A stretch of DNA of 64,000 nucleotides from Actinomyces israelii DSM 43320 (GCF_000711965.1 NZ_JONS01000001.1:186001-250000), one strand, 5' to 3'. Shown: positions 37,158-46,085, counted from the stretch's first letter. The notes: a model not told the origin generated them from the letters alone. Made by a program: numbers and translations.

Positions 37158-38935
37158 GCGTCCTCCTGTCCCCGCCGGAGCGCAGGGCGCTGCGGCGCGC
37201 CGTCGGGCTGCTCGACCTCGACCCGGCCCGCTTCGCGGCCTCCGTGGCCGCCGGCGCGCTGGGCCTGGGCAGCGCGATCGGGCTGTCCGCCGTCGCGGCG
37301 TGGATGATCGCCCGCGCCTCCCAGGTGCCCGACGTCGTGGCCCTGGGCGTGGCGCCCGTGGCGGTGCGCCTGTTCGGCATCTCCCGCTCGGTGCTGCGCT
37401 ACTGCGAGCGGCTCCTGTCCCACGGCACGGCGCTGCGCGGCATGAGCGCCCTGCGCACGCACCTGTACGAGATCCTGGCGGCCTCGCGGACCGACACCGT
37501 GGCGGGGCTGCGCCGCGGCGACGTGCTCGCCCGCGTGGGCGCCGACGTCGACGCCGTGGGCGACCTGGTCGTGCGCGGCTACCTGCCCATAGCGGTGGCG
37601 GCGAGCGTCGGCGCCGTCACGTCCATCGGGCTGGTCCTCATCCACCCCGCAGCCGGGCTCGTCCTGGCGGCGTGCCTGCTGCTGGCGGGGGTCGTCGGCC
37701 CCCTGGTGACGATCCGGGCGGCCCGTACCGCCGAGCTGGCCCGCCAGGAGCAGGCCACCGACCTGTCGGCGACCGTCCTGACCGCGCTGGAGGGCGGCGA
37801 CGAGCTGAGCGTGTCCGGACGCCTGCCCCGCCTCATGGACGAGCTCGCCGCCCTGGAGGCGCGCCTGGCCTCGACCCGCGACCGCGGCGCCCGCCCTGCG
37901 GCCCTGGCGGCCGCCGTCGACACGGCCGCCCTGGGCCTGGCGGTCGTGGGCGCCCTCCTGATCGGCGTCCCGGCGGTGGCCGGCGGCGGTCTCGCCCCGG
38001 TGTGGCTCCCGGTCGTCGTCCTGGTGCCGCTGGCCGCCTTCGAGCTCACCTCTGCGCTGGGGCCCGCCAGCGTCCAGCTGGTCGTCTCCGCCGGGGCGGC
38101 CAGGCGCGTCGTCGCCCTCATCGACCGGGCCGAGGCGCCGCGCATCGAGGCGCCCTCCCCTGCGCCGCTGCCGGCCGTCGGCGACGGCGGCCCCCGCCTG
38201 CAGGCCCGGGGCCTGGCCGTCGGCTGGCCGGGCGGCCCGGTCGTGGCCGAGGGCATCGACCTCGACCTGGCGCCCGGCGACCACCTGGCCGTCGTCGGGC
38301 CGTCGGGAATCGGCAAGACGACCCTCCTGCTGACCCTGGCCGGACTGCTGGAGCCCAGGGACGGCGAGCTCAGCCTGGACGGGGCCGCGCTGTGGCCGGC
38401 GAGGCGGGCGGACGCGGCGAGCCGGATCAGCCTGACCGCGGAGGACGCCCATGTCTTCGGCACCACCGTCCTGGAGAACCTGCGGGTGGCCGACGGCTCC
38501 CTGACCGCGGAGAGGGCCCGCGCCCTGCTGCGAGAGGCGGGCCTGGGAGACTGGCTGGCGGGCCTGCCCGAGGGGCTGGACACCATGATCAGCCCCAACG
38601 CCACAACCCTGTCCGGGGGCGAGCGCCGCCGCCTGCTGCTGGCCCGCGCGCTGGCCGCCCCGGCGCCGCTCATGCTGCTCGACGAGCCCGGCGAGCACCT
38701 GGACGCGGCCGCGGCCGACCGGCTCGTGGCCGACCTGCTGGGCGCCGGCGAGGGAGTGCGCGGCGTCCTGCTGATCACCCACCGCCTGAGCGCCCTGGAG
38801 GGCGCCGACGAGGTCCTGGTCCTGGGCGCCCCCGGGCCGGGCCGCCCGGCCACCGTAGCGCGCCGCGGCACGCACGCCCGGCTGACCGCGCGCGACGAGT
38901 CCTACCGCTGGTCCCTTGAGCAGGAGCGCGACTGA
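37154..38935 (+). CDS. cydC: ABC exporter subunit CydC
   Basis: 593 residues, partner of CydD. Permease residues about 1-320 include SVAAGALGLGSAIGLSAVAAW and LRYCERLLSHGTALR, the CydC motif. The ATPase has Walker A GPSGIGKT, signature LSGGERRRLLLARAL, Walker B LMLLDEPGEHLD and ITHRLSAL. The Q-loop region reads SLTAEDAHVFGTTVLENL. The start overlaps cydD by ATGA. The heterodimer sits in the cytoplasmic membrane. Confidence 0.94.
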   Translation: MSVLLSPPERRALRRAVGLLDLDPARFAASVAAGALGLGSAIGLSAVAAWMIARASQVPDVVALGVAPVAVRLFGISRSVLRYCERLLSHGTALRGMSALRTHLYEILAASRTDTVAGLRRGDVLARVGADVDAVGDLVVRGYLPIAVAASVGAVTSIGLVLIHPAAGLVLAACLLLAGVVGPLVTIRAARTAELARQEQATDLSATVLTALEGGDELSVSGRLPRLMDELAALEARLASTRDRGARPAALAAAVDTAALGLAVVGALLIGVPAVAGGGLAPVWLPVVVLVPLAAFELTSALGPASVQLVVSAGAARRVVALIDRAEAPRIEAPSPAPLPAVGDGGPRLQARGLAVGWPGGPVVAEGIDLDLAPGDHLAVVGPSGIGKTTLLLTLAGLLEPRDGELSLDGAALWPARRADAASRISLTAEDAHVFGTTVLENLRVADGSLTAERARALLREAGLGDWLAGLPEGLDTMISPNATTLSGGERRRLLLARALAAPAPLMLLDEPGEHLDAAAADRLVADLLGAGEGVRGVLLITHRLSALEGADEVLVLGAPGPGRPATVARRGTHARLTARDESYRWSLEQERD

Positions 38936-38936
38936 G

Positions 38937-40892
38937 ATGAGCGAACCGACTACGCCCGGACCGGCCGTCTTCCCCGGCATGCCGGACGACGACCTGGTCC
39001 TGGCGCTGCCCAGCGGTCCGAGCCCGGAGGACCCCGCCGGCATCGGTTCCCTGGCCCACGCGATCCACACCGATCGGCTGGCCTCCACACGCGGACGCCC
39101 GGCCCGCGGGGTCGCGCTGGACGACGGCGCCGTCGAGCTCTTCCGCGCGGCCCTGCGGCTGACCGGATCCCTCAACATGCCCGACGCGCTGCGGCGCCTG
39201 GTGGACTCCGCCTGCTCGATCACGGGCGCGGCCTGGGGCACCATCGGCGTGCTCGGCGCCGCGGACGCCCCGGCCCTGGCCACAGCGCGGGCGACGGCCT
39301 CGCCCGGCGAGCTCGACTCGATGCTGGCGGGCGCCCACGGAGCCGGACCCGCCGACAACGGCGTCGTCATCGACAACGACCTGGCGCACGCCTCCGCCTT
39401 CACCGGCGAGATCGAGGGGGAGACGACGGGCTCGGTCCTGTCGGCGCCCCTGCGGGTGCACGGGCGGGTCTACGGACGCCTGTACCTGTGCGACAAGGAC
39501 GGCGGATTCGACGACGGGGACGCCGCCATCGTCCTCACGCTGGCCGAGGCCGCCGCCGTCGCGGTGGAGAACGCCCGCCTGTACCGCGAGGCCCGGGACC
39601 GCGAGCGCTGGATGGCCGTGTCCCAGGAGCTGACGACGCTGCTGCTGTCGGGCGCCGAGGAGGACGACGCCCTGACCCTGATCGCCCGCCGTGTCCGCGA
39701 GGTCGCGCACGCGGACACGGCCGCCCTGGTCCTTCCCGGCGTCGGTCGGACGTGGGTGTGCGAGATCGCCGCCGGCGCTCACTCCACCGACCTGATCGGG
39801 GCGGCCTTCCCGCCGGGCGGCAGGGCGCTGACGACGCTGGCCCACCGGACCGGGCTGACGGTGGGCTCGCTGGCCGAGGCGTGGGGTGCGCACGACCTGC
39901 TCGTGCCCGAGCTGGCGTCCTTCGGGCCGGCCCTGTACGCCCCCATGATCCACCGCGGCCGCGGGGTGGGGGTCATGCTGCTGCTGCGCGCCCAGGGTGC
40001 GGCCCCCTTCACCGAGCGGGACCTGGAGATCGCCGAGCTGGTGGCGGGCCAGGCGACCGTGGCCTTCGAGCTGGCCGACGCCCAGCACGCCGAGGAGATG
40101 GCGGCCCTGCTCAACGAGCGGGCGCGCATTGGACGCGATCTGCACGACCTGGCCATCCAGCAGCTCTTCGCCACCGGGATGCAGATCTCCGCGGCCCGCG
40201 ACCGCCTGCGCGCCAAGGACGCCGACGGCCCCGGCGGCTGCGCCGACCTGGAGGCGGTGTGCGGGGCGCTGGAGTCCTCGCTGGAGGCGGTCGACGACTC
40301 GGTGCGTCAGATCCGCTCCATCGTGCGCTCGCTGCGCGACCGCGACGAGGAGGCGGGCGTCGTCGAGCGGCTGCGGCGCGAGGCGTCCCTGGCGCGCACC
40401 TCGCTGGGCTTCGCCCCCTCCTTGATCCTCACCGTCGACGGGCGCGGGCTGGCGCAGGCGGGCCGCGAGGAGGCGGACGAGCTCATCGACGCCGTGGACG
40501 CGGCCGTCGAGGAGGACGTCGCCGACGACATGGTGGCGGTGGTGCGCGAGGGCCTGTCGAACGTGGCCCGGCACGCCAGGGCGTCCTCGGTGACGGTGGA
40601 CGTCAAGATCGAGGGCGTCCTGCCCGGCGGCTCCAGCCTGCTGGCCGGGGGCGGGCCGGCCTCCGGGGACGCCGAGCCCTTCAGCGGCGTGCCGGTGGTC
40701 GAGGTGGTGTGCCGCGACGACGGCGTGGGGGTGGACCCCTCGGTGACGCGCCGCTCGGGCACGGCGAACATGGCCGAGCGCGCCCGCCGCCACGGCGGCG
40801 TCTTCGCCATCGGGCCGCGGGCCCGCTCCGACGGCGAGCGCCGCGGCACCTGCTTCACCTGGCGGGTGCCGCTGGAGCCGGGGGCCGGCTGA
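38937..40892 (+). CDS. GAF-GAF histidine kinase, DevS/DosT-like
   Basis: 651 residues, no membrane segment. GAF domains at about 80-212 and 225-385 are followed by HisKA_3 with phosphoacceptor His403 in RIGRDLHDLAIQQLFATG, then an ATPase domain with VREGLSNVARHARAS (about 537-551) and CRDDGVGVD (about 592). Layout and motifs match mycobacterial DevS/DosT. It starts one base after the cydC stop, so it is in the cyd transcript. Aligning GAF-1 on RVYGRLYLCDK puts Gly where DevS has its heme-ligand His, so heme-based oxygen sensing is doubtful. The likely partner is the convergent NarL-type regulator 40 bases away. Confidence 0.88.
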   Translation: MSEPTTPGPAVFPGMPDDDLVLALPSGPSPEDPAGIGSLAHAIHTDRLASTRGRPARGVALDDGAVELFRAALRLTGSLNMPDALRRLVDSACSITGAAWGTIGVLGAADAPALATARATASPGELDSMLAGAHGAGPADNGVVIDNDLAHASAFTGEIEGETTGSVLSAPLRVHGRVYGRLYLCDKDGGFDDGDAAIVLTLAEAAAVAVENARLYREARDRERWMAVSQELTTLLLSGAEEDDALTLIARRVREVAHADTAALVLPGVGRTWVCEIAAGAHSTDLIGAAFPPGGRALTTLAHRTGLTVGSLAEAWGAHDLLVPELASFGPALYAPMIHRGRGVGVMLLLRAQGAAPFTERDLEIAELVAGQATVAFELADAQHAEEMAALLNERARIGRDLHDLAIQQLFATGMQISAARDRLRAKDADGPGGCADLEAVCGALESSLEAVDDSVRQIRSIVRSLRDRDEEAGVVERLRREASLARTSLGFAPSLILTVDGRGLAQAGREEADELIDAVDAAVEEDVADDMVAVVREGLSNVARHARASSVTVDVKIEGVLPGGSSLLAGGGPASGDAEPFSGVPVVEVVCRDDGVGVDPSVTRRSGTANMAERARRHGGVFAIGPRARSDGERRGTCFTWRVPLEPGAG

Positions 40893-40932
40893 GCCGGTCA
40901 CCCGGCGGCGGGCCCGCGGCGCCGGAGCGCGG

Positions 40933-41586
40933 TCAGCCGCGGCGCCAGCCCGAGGCTCGCTGGCCGGCGACCCAGGCGGCCACCTGGGTGCGGCGCTGCA
41001 GGCCCATCTTGGCCAGCAGGGAGGTGATGTGGTTCTTCACGGTCTTCTCCGCCACGCCGAGCCTCTCGCCGATCTCCCGGTTGGACAGGCCGTCGCCGAT
41101 GAGGTCGAGGACCTTGCGCTCGGCGTTGGTCAGGTCCGCCGTCGGGTCGTCGTGGTCGGCGCGGCGGCGCGTGACCGTGCGCTCGTCGAGCAGCACGCGC
41201 CCCGAGGCGACGGCCCGCACGACGTCGCTGATCTCGGCGCCGTGGACGGTCTTGAGCAGGTAGGCGCGGGCTCCCGCGTCGAGGGCCTCGGCCAGGGCCT
41301 CGTCGTCGTCGAAGGAGGTCAGGACGATGGGCAGGGCGTCGGGGACGGAGTCGCGCAGCTCGCGCATGAGCTCGATGCCGGTGCCGTCGGGAAGCTGCAG
41401 GTCGACCAGCACGACGTCGGGGCGCATGAGCTCGGCCCGGCGCAGGGCCTCGGCGCAGGACCCCGCCTCGGCCACGACGTCCAGGCCGTCGGCACGGTCT
41501 ATGATCTCGGCGATCCCACGACGGACGATCTCGTGATCGTCCACGATCATGACGCGGACGGTCTCGGCGGCAACGGCTCTCGGCAT
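40933..41586 (-). CDS. NarL/DevR-family response regulator
   Basis: 217 residues. Receiver: RVMIVDDHEIVRRGI, phosphoacceptor Asp62 in VVLVDLQLPDGTG, and LLKTVHG with the conserved Lys. The LuxR-type helix-turn-helix is LTNAERKVLDLIGDGLSNRE plus IGERLGVAEKTVKNHITSLL. KTVKNHIT is typical of DevR. It is convergent with the GAF kinase, which is the probable phosphodonor. Its promoter has TAGGCT seven bases before the ATG (leaderless) and a DevR-box-like site just upstream, suggesting autoregulation. Predicted to respond to low oxygen or redox and to control genes such as cyd. Confidence 0.92.
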   Translation of the reverse strand: MPRAVAAETVRVMIVDDHEIVRRGIAEIIDRADGLDVVAEAGSCAEALRRAELMRPDVVLVDLQLPDGTGIELMRELRDSVPDALPIVLTSFDDDEALAEALDAGARAYLLKTVHGAEISDVVRAVASGRVLLDERTVTRRRADHDDPTADLTNAERKVLDLIGDGLSNREIGERLGVAEKTVKNHITSLLAKMGLQRRTQVAAWVAGQRASGWRRG

Positions 41587-41593
41587 GGGAACG

Positions 41594-41625
41594 AGCCTAT
41601 CAGCGCCGGGGACCTACGTCACAAA
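41594..41625 (-). promoter_or_regulatory. Regulator promoter with DevR-box-like site
   Basis: TAGGCT (minus strand, 41594-41599) lies seven bases before the start codon. Read on the plus strand, 41606-41625 is close to the DosR/DevR consensus TTSGGGACTWWAGTCCCSAA: GGGAC, then CTAC, then GTCAC, then AAA, about 13 of 20 positions matching. It covers the -35 region, where DevR-type activators bind. Confidence 0.45.
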
Positions 41626-41682
41626 CACGGCCTCGTCCTGGGAAAATCCGCCGGGCCCATGGGCCGCCGGGCCGCGGCGGCC

Positions 41683-42711
41683 TCAGCGGCGTCGGCGCCG
41701 CGGGCGCGTCTGGCACCTCGGGCAGGACGTGTGGCTGCGCCCGCCGACGCTCTCCACGCGCATGGCCGCCCCGCACCGCCTGCAGGGCAGCCCGGCGCGC
41801 CCGTAGGCCGCGAGCTCGCGGGCGAAGAAGCCGGCGGCGCCGTCGGCGTCGACGTACAGGGCGTCGAAGCTCGTGCCCCCGGCGGCCAGCGCCCGCTCCA
41901 TGACGGCCGCGGTCCGCTCCAGCAGGCGCGCGGCCACGCGCGGGCCCAACCGGCTGCCGGGCCGCAGGCCGTGGAGGCGGGCGGCCCACAGGCCCTCGTC
42001 GGCGTAGATGTTGCCGATGCCCGACACGACCCGCTGGTCCAGCAGAATGGTCTTGACGGCGCGACCCGAGGAGCGCACCCGGGCCACGACACCGCTCCGG
42101 TCGAGCGCGGGGTCGAGCAGGTCGCGGGCGATGTGGGCGGCGTCGGCGGGCAGGAGGGCGTCCGGGCTGCCCGCCCCGCCCGGCGCCCCGTCGGGCGTCG
42201 GCACCAGATCGGTCACGCGCAGGCCGCCGAACATGCGCTGGTCGACCAGGTCGACGGCGGCGCCGCCGGGGGCGTCACCGTCGGCGGGCGCCAGGCGCAG
42301 GCGCACGCGCAGGTGGCGCGGCCGGGCGGACAGCCCGCGCACGAGGCTCGGGGCGCGCAGCGCCGTCAGGTCGGCGCGCCGGCCGCCGCGGGTGTCCGCT
42401 GCGCCCGGGCGGCGGGCGGGACCGGTGCCGGGAGGCCGCCCCGCGGCGGTGCCGCGCACGAGGACCTGGCCGCTCATGCCGAGGTGGGCGGACAGCGCGC
42501 GGCCGTCGTCCAGCGCCAGCCACAGGAACTTGCCCCGGCGCACGGCCGCGGTCACCGTCCTCCCGGTGAGCAGGCTCGCGAAGGCCTCAGGGCCACCGTC
42601 CTGCCGGCGCACGGAGCGCGCGTCGAGGACCTCGACGTCGCCGATCGTGCGGCCGGTCAGGTGGCGGGCGAGCCCGGCGCGCACGGACTCGACCTCCGGA
42701 AGCTCGGGCAC
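41683..42711 (-). CDS. mutM: Formamidopyrimidine-DNA glycosylase
   Basis: 342 residues. Base-excision repair enzyme removing 8-oxoguanine, with AP lyase activity. PELPEVESVR gives catalytic Pro2 and Glu3; KFLWLALDDG has the conserved Lys; QRVVSGIGNIYADEGLWAA is the helix-two-turn-helix. The zinc finger is CRRCGAAMRVESVGGRSHTS with CPRC at the C-terminus. Longer than the usual 270-290 because of an Ala/Gly/Arg-rich insertion of about 35-40 residues after MSGQVLVRG and a shorter one near LVPTPDGAPGG. Follows rnc by six bases in the conserved rnc-mutM order. Confidence 0.95.
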   Translation of the reverse strand: MPELPEVESVRAGLARHLTGRTIGDVEVLDARSVRRQDGGPEAFASLLTGRTVTAAVRRGKFLWLALDDGRALSAHLGMSGQVLVRGTAAGRPPGTGPARRPGAADTRGGRRADLTALRAPSLVRGLSARPRHLRVRLRLAPADGDAPGGAAVDLVDQRMFGGLRVTDLVPTPDGAPGGAGSPDALLPADAAHIARDLLDPALDRSGVVARVRSSGRAVKTILLDQRVVSGIGNIYADEGLWAARLHGLRPGSRLGPRVAARLLERTAAVMERALAAGGTSFDALYVDADGAAGFFARELAAYGRAGLPCRRCGAAMRVESVGGRSHTSCPRCQTRPRRRRR

Positions 42712-42717
42712 GCCCGC

Positions 42718-43563
42718 TCAGTCCCCGCCGGCCGTCTCGGCCCGCGTCGTCGCCGGGAGAGCCATCTCCGCCATGTCGGCGCGCAGGGCGTCGTTGACGC
42801 CGGGCAGGTCCAGCCCGCCGTCGCCGCGGCTGGCCAGGATCGAGGCGTAGGCGGCCTCCGCGGCCTCGTGCTCGGCGAGCTTCTTGGAGGTGCCGGTGCC
42901 CTCGCCCAGCACCTCGCCGTCGATAATGGCCTGCGCGGTGAAGACGCGCTCGTGGTCGGGCCCCACGCCCTCGACCTCGTAGTGCGGATTGCCCAGGCCG
43001 TGGGCCGCGGCCAGCTCCTGGAGGCTGGTCTTCCAGTCCAGGCCCGCGCCGCGCGTGCGGGCCTGGCGGAGGAAGCGGGACACGAGGCGCTCGATCACGG
43101 CGCGGGTGGGCTCCAGGCCCTGAGTGAGGTAGCTGGCGCCGATGAGCGCCTCGACCGTGTCGGCCAGGATCGAGTCCTTGTCGCGGCCGCCGGACAGGGC
43201 CTCCCCCTTGCCCAGCTTGATGAACTCCCCCAGGCCCAGGTCCCGGGCCACGGCCGCCAGCGCGGGCTCCGAGACCGTCGCGGCGCGCATCTTGGCGAGC
43301 TGGCCCTCGGGGACGTCCGGGTGGGCGCGGTAGAGGTACTCGGTCACCACGATGCCCAGCACGGAGTCGCCCAGGAACTCCAGGCGCTCGTTGGTGGGCA
43401 GCCCGCCGTGCTCGTGGGCGAAGGAGCGGTGGGTCAGCGACAGGTCGAGCAGGTCCGGATCGATCCTCGAGCCCCACCGGTAGACGAGGGCCTCGACATC
43501 GGCGCGAGCCGGGGAGGCGACACGGCGGGAGCTCCTGCCGCCCCTGCGGGATGAACGGGCCAT
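42718..43563 (-). CDS. rnc: Ribonuclease III
   Basis: 281 residues. Cleaves double-stranded RNA, maturing rRNA. The signature [16 protein letters not shown] holds the metal-binding Glu and Asp; [14 protein letters not shown] is the second acidic motif. The dsRNA-binding domain (about 185-252) contains [34 protein letters not shown] and [14 protein letters not shown]. Basic N-terminus [14 protein letters not shown]. The ATG at 43563 shares a base with the DUF177 stop; the longer open frame upstream lies inside DUF177. Confidence 0.96.
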   Translation of the reverse strand: MARSSRRGGRSSRRVASPARADVEALVYRWGSRIDPDLLDLSLTHRSFAHEHGGLPTNERLEFLGDSVLGIVVTEYLYRAHPDVPEGQLAKMRAATVSEPALAAVARDLGLGEFIKLGKGEALSGGRDKDSILADTVEALIGASYLTQGLEPTRAVIERLVSRFLRQARTRGAGLDWKTSLQELAAAHGLGNPHYEVEGVGPDHERVFTAQAIIDGEVLGEGTGTSKKLAEHEAAEAAYASILASRGDGGLDLPGVNDALRADMAEMALPATTRAETAGGD

Positions 43564-44147
43564 CAGGCCCGCCCCCTCTCGCTCGTGCCGGGCTCGCCCT
43601 GATCGGGCAGGAGCGCCGCCAGCGCCGACCAGCGCGGATCGGGCTGGTCGTGGTGATGGTGGTCGGGGGGCAGGTCGTCGAGCCTCTCCCCGCACTGGGG
43701 GCACAGGCCCGCGCAGTCCTGCCGGCACAGAGGCTGGAAGGGCAGGGCGAGCGCGAGGGCGTCGCGCAGCGCCGGCTCCAGGTCGAGGTCGGTCTCGCCG
43801 ACCAGGAACAGGTCGGCGGCCTCCTCGTCGCCCTCGGCCGCCTGGGCCTGGGCGGCCGGGGGCAGGTAGTAGAGCTCGTCGAAGACGATGGCGCGGTCCT
43901 CGTCGAGGTCCCGCAGGCAGCGCACGCACCTGCCGTGGATGTGGACGCCGGCGCGACCGCGGGCGAGCACGCCGTCCTCCATGCTGGTCAGCTGCGCGTC
44001 CAGGACGATGGGGCTGCCCTCGGGCACGCCGATGATGTCGGTGCCCAGGTCCGCGGGCGCGGCCGTCTCGACACGGACGTCCTTGACAGACCCGATCTGG
44101 CGCGGCAGATCGACGATGTCGACGACCAGGGCGGCCGTGGTGGTCAT
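43563..44147 (-). CDS. DUF177 (YceD) family protein
   Basis: 194 residues. [15 protein letters not shown] at the N-terminus, a [10 protein letters not shown] motif in the middle, and [18 protein letters not shown] near the C-terminus with four cysteines likely binding zinc. YceD homologues are linked to 23S rRNA and bL32 accumulation. The gene is normally followed by rpmF; here rnc follows at once (TGATG) and no rpmF is seen. A His/Pro-rich [12 protein letters not shown] tail is present. The ATG at 44147 with GGAGGAG upstream is preferred over the longer frame to 44234. Confidence 0.9.
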   Translation of the reverse strand: MTTTAALVVDIVDLPRQIGSVKDVRVETAAPADLGTDIIGVPEGSPIVLDAQLTSMEDGVLARGRAGVHIHGRCVRCLRDLDEDRAIVFDELYYLPPAAQAQAAEGDEEAADLFLVGETDLDLEPALRDALALALPFQPLCRQDCAGLCPQCGERLDDLPPDHHHHDQPDPRWSALAALLPDQGEPGTSERGRA

Positions 44148-44330
44148 GGTGCTCCTCCGGTTGTCCGGTACGTGGACGGGTCGGGGCGACTCCCGGGCCC
44201 GCAGGGGCTCAGAGTACTCGGGCGCCGGCGGCACGATCCTGCGTCGTCCCGCGGCCGCGGGTCACACTTTGAATCGTGATCTTCCGGCGCGACGGCGCCG
44301 CACGCCTTCTGCACGGCTCGGGCCGGCCCC

Positions 44331-44882
44331 TCACAGGCCGCCGGGGATCAGCGGCCAGCCGGGCCGACGGCGACCGCCCGGCGCCTCCTCCTGCTCGGCG
44401 TCGTCGAGCTCGCCGAGCCGGGCGGCCAGGACGTCACGTCCTGCGCGCACCTGCTCGGTGATCTTGACGAGCTCGTCCTCCAGGGCCGCCAGCGAGCGGT
44501 CCGAGTAGACATCGGCGCCGTGGCGCAGGTCGGCGGCCCGGTCCTCGGCGACGGCGATGATCTCGTCGGCGCGCTCGTGGGCCATGCGCACCACGCTCTC
44601 GCCCGCAACCAGGCGCTCGGCCTCCTCCTGGGCGCGCAGCACGATCCGCTCGGACTCCTCCTGCCCCTGGGCCAGGACCTCGTCCGCGTCGGCGACGATC
44701 TCCTCGGCGCGGCGCACGGCGGTGGGGACGGCGTGGCGGGCGCGCTCGATCAGCGTGAGGGCGTCCTCGCGGTTGACAATGGCGGAGCCGCTCATGGGGA
44801 CGGAGCGCGCACCGGTGATGAGCTGATCGAGCTCGTCAAGAATGCGCAGCAGGTCGTCTCCGGCGTCGGGGCTAGTGGTCAC
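44331..44882 (-). CDS. Coiled-coil protein, DivIVA/ATP-synthase-b-like
   Basis: 183 residues, almost entirely helical and rich in Glu, Ala and Arg. LLRILDELDQLITGARSVPM is a conserved N-terminal segment, then RREEALTLIERAR-like helices and repeated ERA/EEA heptads such as AQEEAERLVAGESV. No membrane segment or enzyme motif. Actinobacterial homologues lie beside coaD and are described as DivIVA-like or cell-division-associated, but I know of no proven role. It begins at a GTG with AAGGAG seven bases upstream, overlapping the coaD stop (GTGA), so the two are translated together. Confidence 0.85.
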   Translation of the reverse strand: MTTSPDAGDDLLRILDELDQLITGARSVPMSGSAIVNREDALTLIERARHAVPTAVRRAEEIVADADEVLAQGQEESERIVLRAQEEAERLVAGESVVRMAHERADEIIAVAEDRAADLRHGADVYSDRSLAALEDELVKITEQVRAGRDVLAARLGELDDAEQEEAPGGRRRPGWPLIPGGL

Positions 44883-45400
44883 GAGTGGCTCCTTCCGGTC
44901 AGGCATTTCAGGGACTGCGGCACCAGCAGGGCGTCCCGAAGCGCTTCCGGGACGCCGTCGGGCACCAGGCGGGAGACATCGCCGCCATGACGCGCCACGT
45001 CCTTGACCAGAGACGACGAGACGTGGGCGTGCGCGGGGGCGGCGGCGAGGAAAACGGTCTCGGGCGCGCCGAGATCGCGGTTGAGCAGGGCCATGGGCGC
45101 CTCGGCGTCCAGGTCGGTGCCATTGCGCAGCCCCTTGACGATGGCGTCGGCCCCGCGGTCGCGGCAGTAGTCGGCCAGGAGCCCGGGCACGACGTCGACC
45201 TCCGCCCCGGGCAGGCCCGCAAGGGCCCGCCGGGCCAGCGCCACGCGGGTGTCGGGACCGAGCAGGTGGCCGGAGGCCTTGGCGGCGTTCTGGGCGACTC
45301 CCAGGACGATCCGGTCGAACACGGTCAGGGCGCGGCGTACGACATCGACGTGCCCCAGGGTGATGGGGTCGAAGGTTCCGGGATAGACGGCCAGTGACAT
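44879..45400 (-). CDS. coaD: Phosphopantetheine adenylyltransferase
   Basis: 173 residues, full length. Penultimate step of coenzyme A synthesis: ATP plus 4'-phosphopantetheine to dephospho-CoA. SLAVYPGTFDPITLGHVDVVRRA carries the TxGH nucleotidyltransferase motif; IVKGLRNGTDLDAEAPMALLN and HVSSSLVKDVARHGGDVS are family signatures. TAGCCT lies six bases before the ATG, so it may be leaderless. Divergent from rsmD with 99 bases between them. Confidence 0.97.
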   Translation of the reverse strand: MSLAVYPGTFDPITLGHVDVVRRALTVFDRIVLGVAQNAAKASGHLLGPDTRVALARRALAGLPGAEVDVVPGLLADYCRDRGADAIVKGLRNGTDLDAEAPMALLNRDLGAPETVFLAAAPAHAHVSSSLVKDVARHGGDVSRLVPDGVPEALRDALLVPQSLKCLTGRSHS

Positions 45401-45406
45401 GCCCCG

Positions 45407-45412
45407 AGGCTA
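45407..45412 (-). promoter_or_regulatory. coaD: -10 element of coaD, leaderless type
   Basis: TAGCCT on the minus strand, six bases before the ATG at 45400. Confidence 0.5.
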
Positions 45413-45487
45413 ACGGCACGCCCGGCTCAGCGGTGGACGCGCGCCGCGGGCGACGGCACCGATCCACGTACTGCCGCCGCCCTGCCG

Positions 45488-45493
45488 TAGGCT
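45488..45493 (+). promoter_or_regulatory. rsmD: -10 element of rsmD, leaderless type
   Basis: TAGGCT, six bases before the GTG at 45500. Together with the coaD element it makes a compact pair of divergent leaderless promoters. Confidence 0.5.
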
Positions 45494-45499
45494 CCGGAC

Positions 45500-46075
45500 G
45501 TGACCAGGATCGTGGCCGGGACGGCCGGCGGACGCAGGATCGAGGTGCCCGGCGCGGGCACCCGCCCGACCTCCGAGCGGGTGCGGGAGGCCCTGTTCTC
45601 CCGCCTGGAGCACTACGGGCTCGTCGAGGGCGCCAGCGTGCTGGACCTGTGCGCGGGCTCGGGGGCGCTGGGGCTGGAGGCGGCGAGCCGGGGCGCCGGG
45701 GAGGTGACCCTGGTGGACTCCTCGCGGAGCGCCACGACGGTCTGCCGGCGCAATGCCCGCTCCCTGGGGCTGGCGGGCGTGCGCGTGGCGACAGCCACGG
45801 CGGCGGCCTTTCTGGCGGGTGCGGCCGGGGCGCCGATGGATCTGGTGCTCGTCGACCCGCCCTACGGGCTGGGCCGGGAGGGACTGGCGGCCATGCTCGC
45901 CCCCCTGGCCCGCGGTGGCGATCCGTGGCTGGCGCCCGGCGCCGTCGTGGTGGTGGAGCGCTCGACCCGCTCTCCCGAGCCCGCCTGGCCCACCGGCCTG
46001 GAGCGCTTCGCGCACAGGCGATACGGGGAGACCGCCCTGTGGTTCGCCGAGCCCGCTGCCGCCCGGGGCGGCTGA
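45500..46075 (+). CDS. rsmD: 16S rRNA (guanine966-N2)-methyltransferase
   Basis: 191 residues. N-terminus TRIVAGTAGGRRIEVPGAGTRPTSERVREA is the RsmD signature; LDLCAGSGALGLEAASRGA is the SAM-binding motif I; LVLVDPPYGLG is the catalytic DPPY motif. Methylates G966 in helix 31 of 16S rRNA. GTG start. It is convergent with recG, with ten bases between the stops, and divergent from coaD, its usual genomic neighbour. Confidence 0.95.
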   Translation: MTRIVAGTAGGRRIEVPGAGTRPTSERVREALFSRLEHYGLVEGASVLDLCAGSGALGLEAASRGAGEVTLVDSSRSATTVCRRNARSLGLAGVRVATATAAAFLAGAAGAPMDLVLVDPPYGLGREGLAAMLAPLARGGDPWLAPGAVVVVERSTRSPEPAWPTGLERFAHRRYGETALWFAEPAAARGG

Positions 46076-46085
46076 GGCGCATTCA

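Noticed and set aside
44883-46082. Upstream extension of the coiled-coil protein frame to 583 residues
   Set aside because: The upstream part runs through coaD and rsmD in another frame and is Arg/Pro-rich junk; the GTG at 44882 with AAGGAG is the real start.
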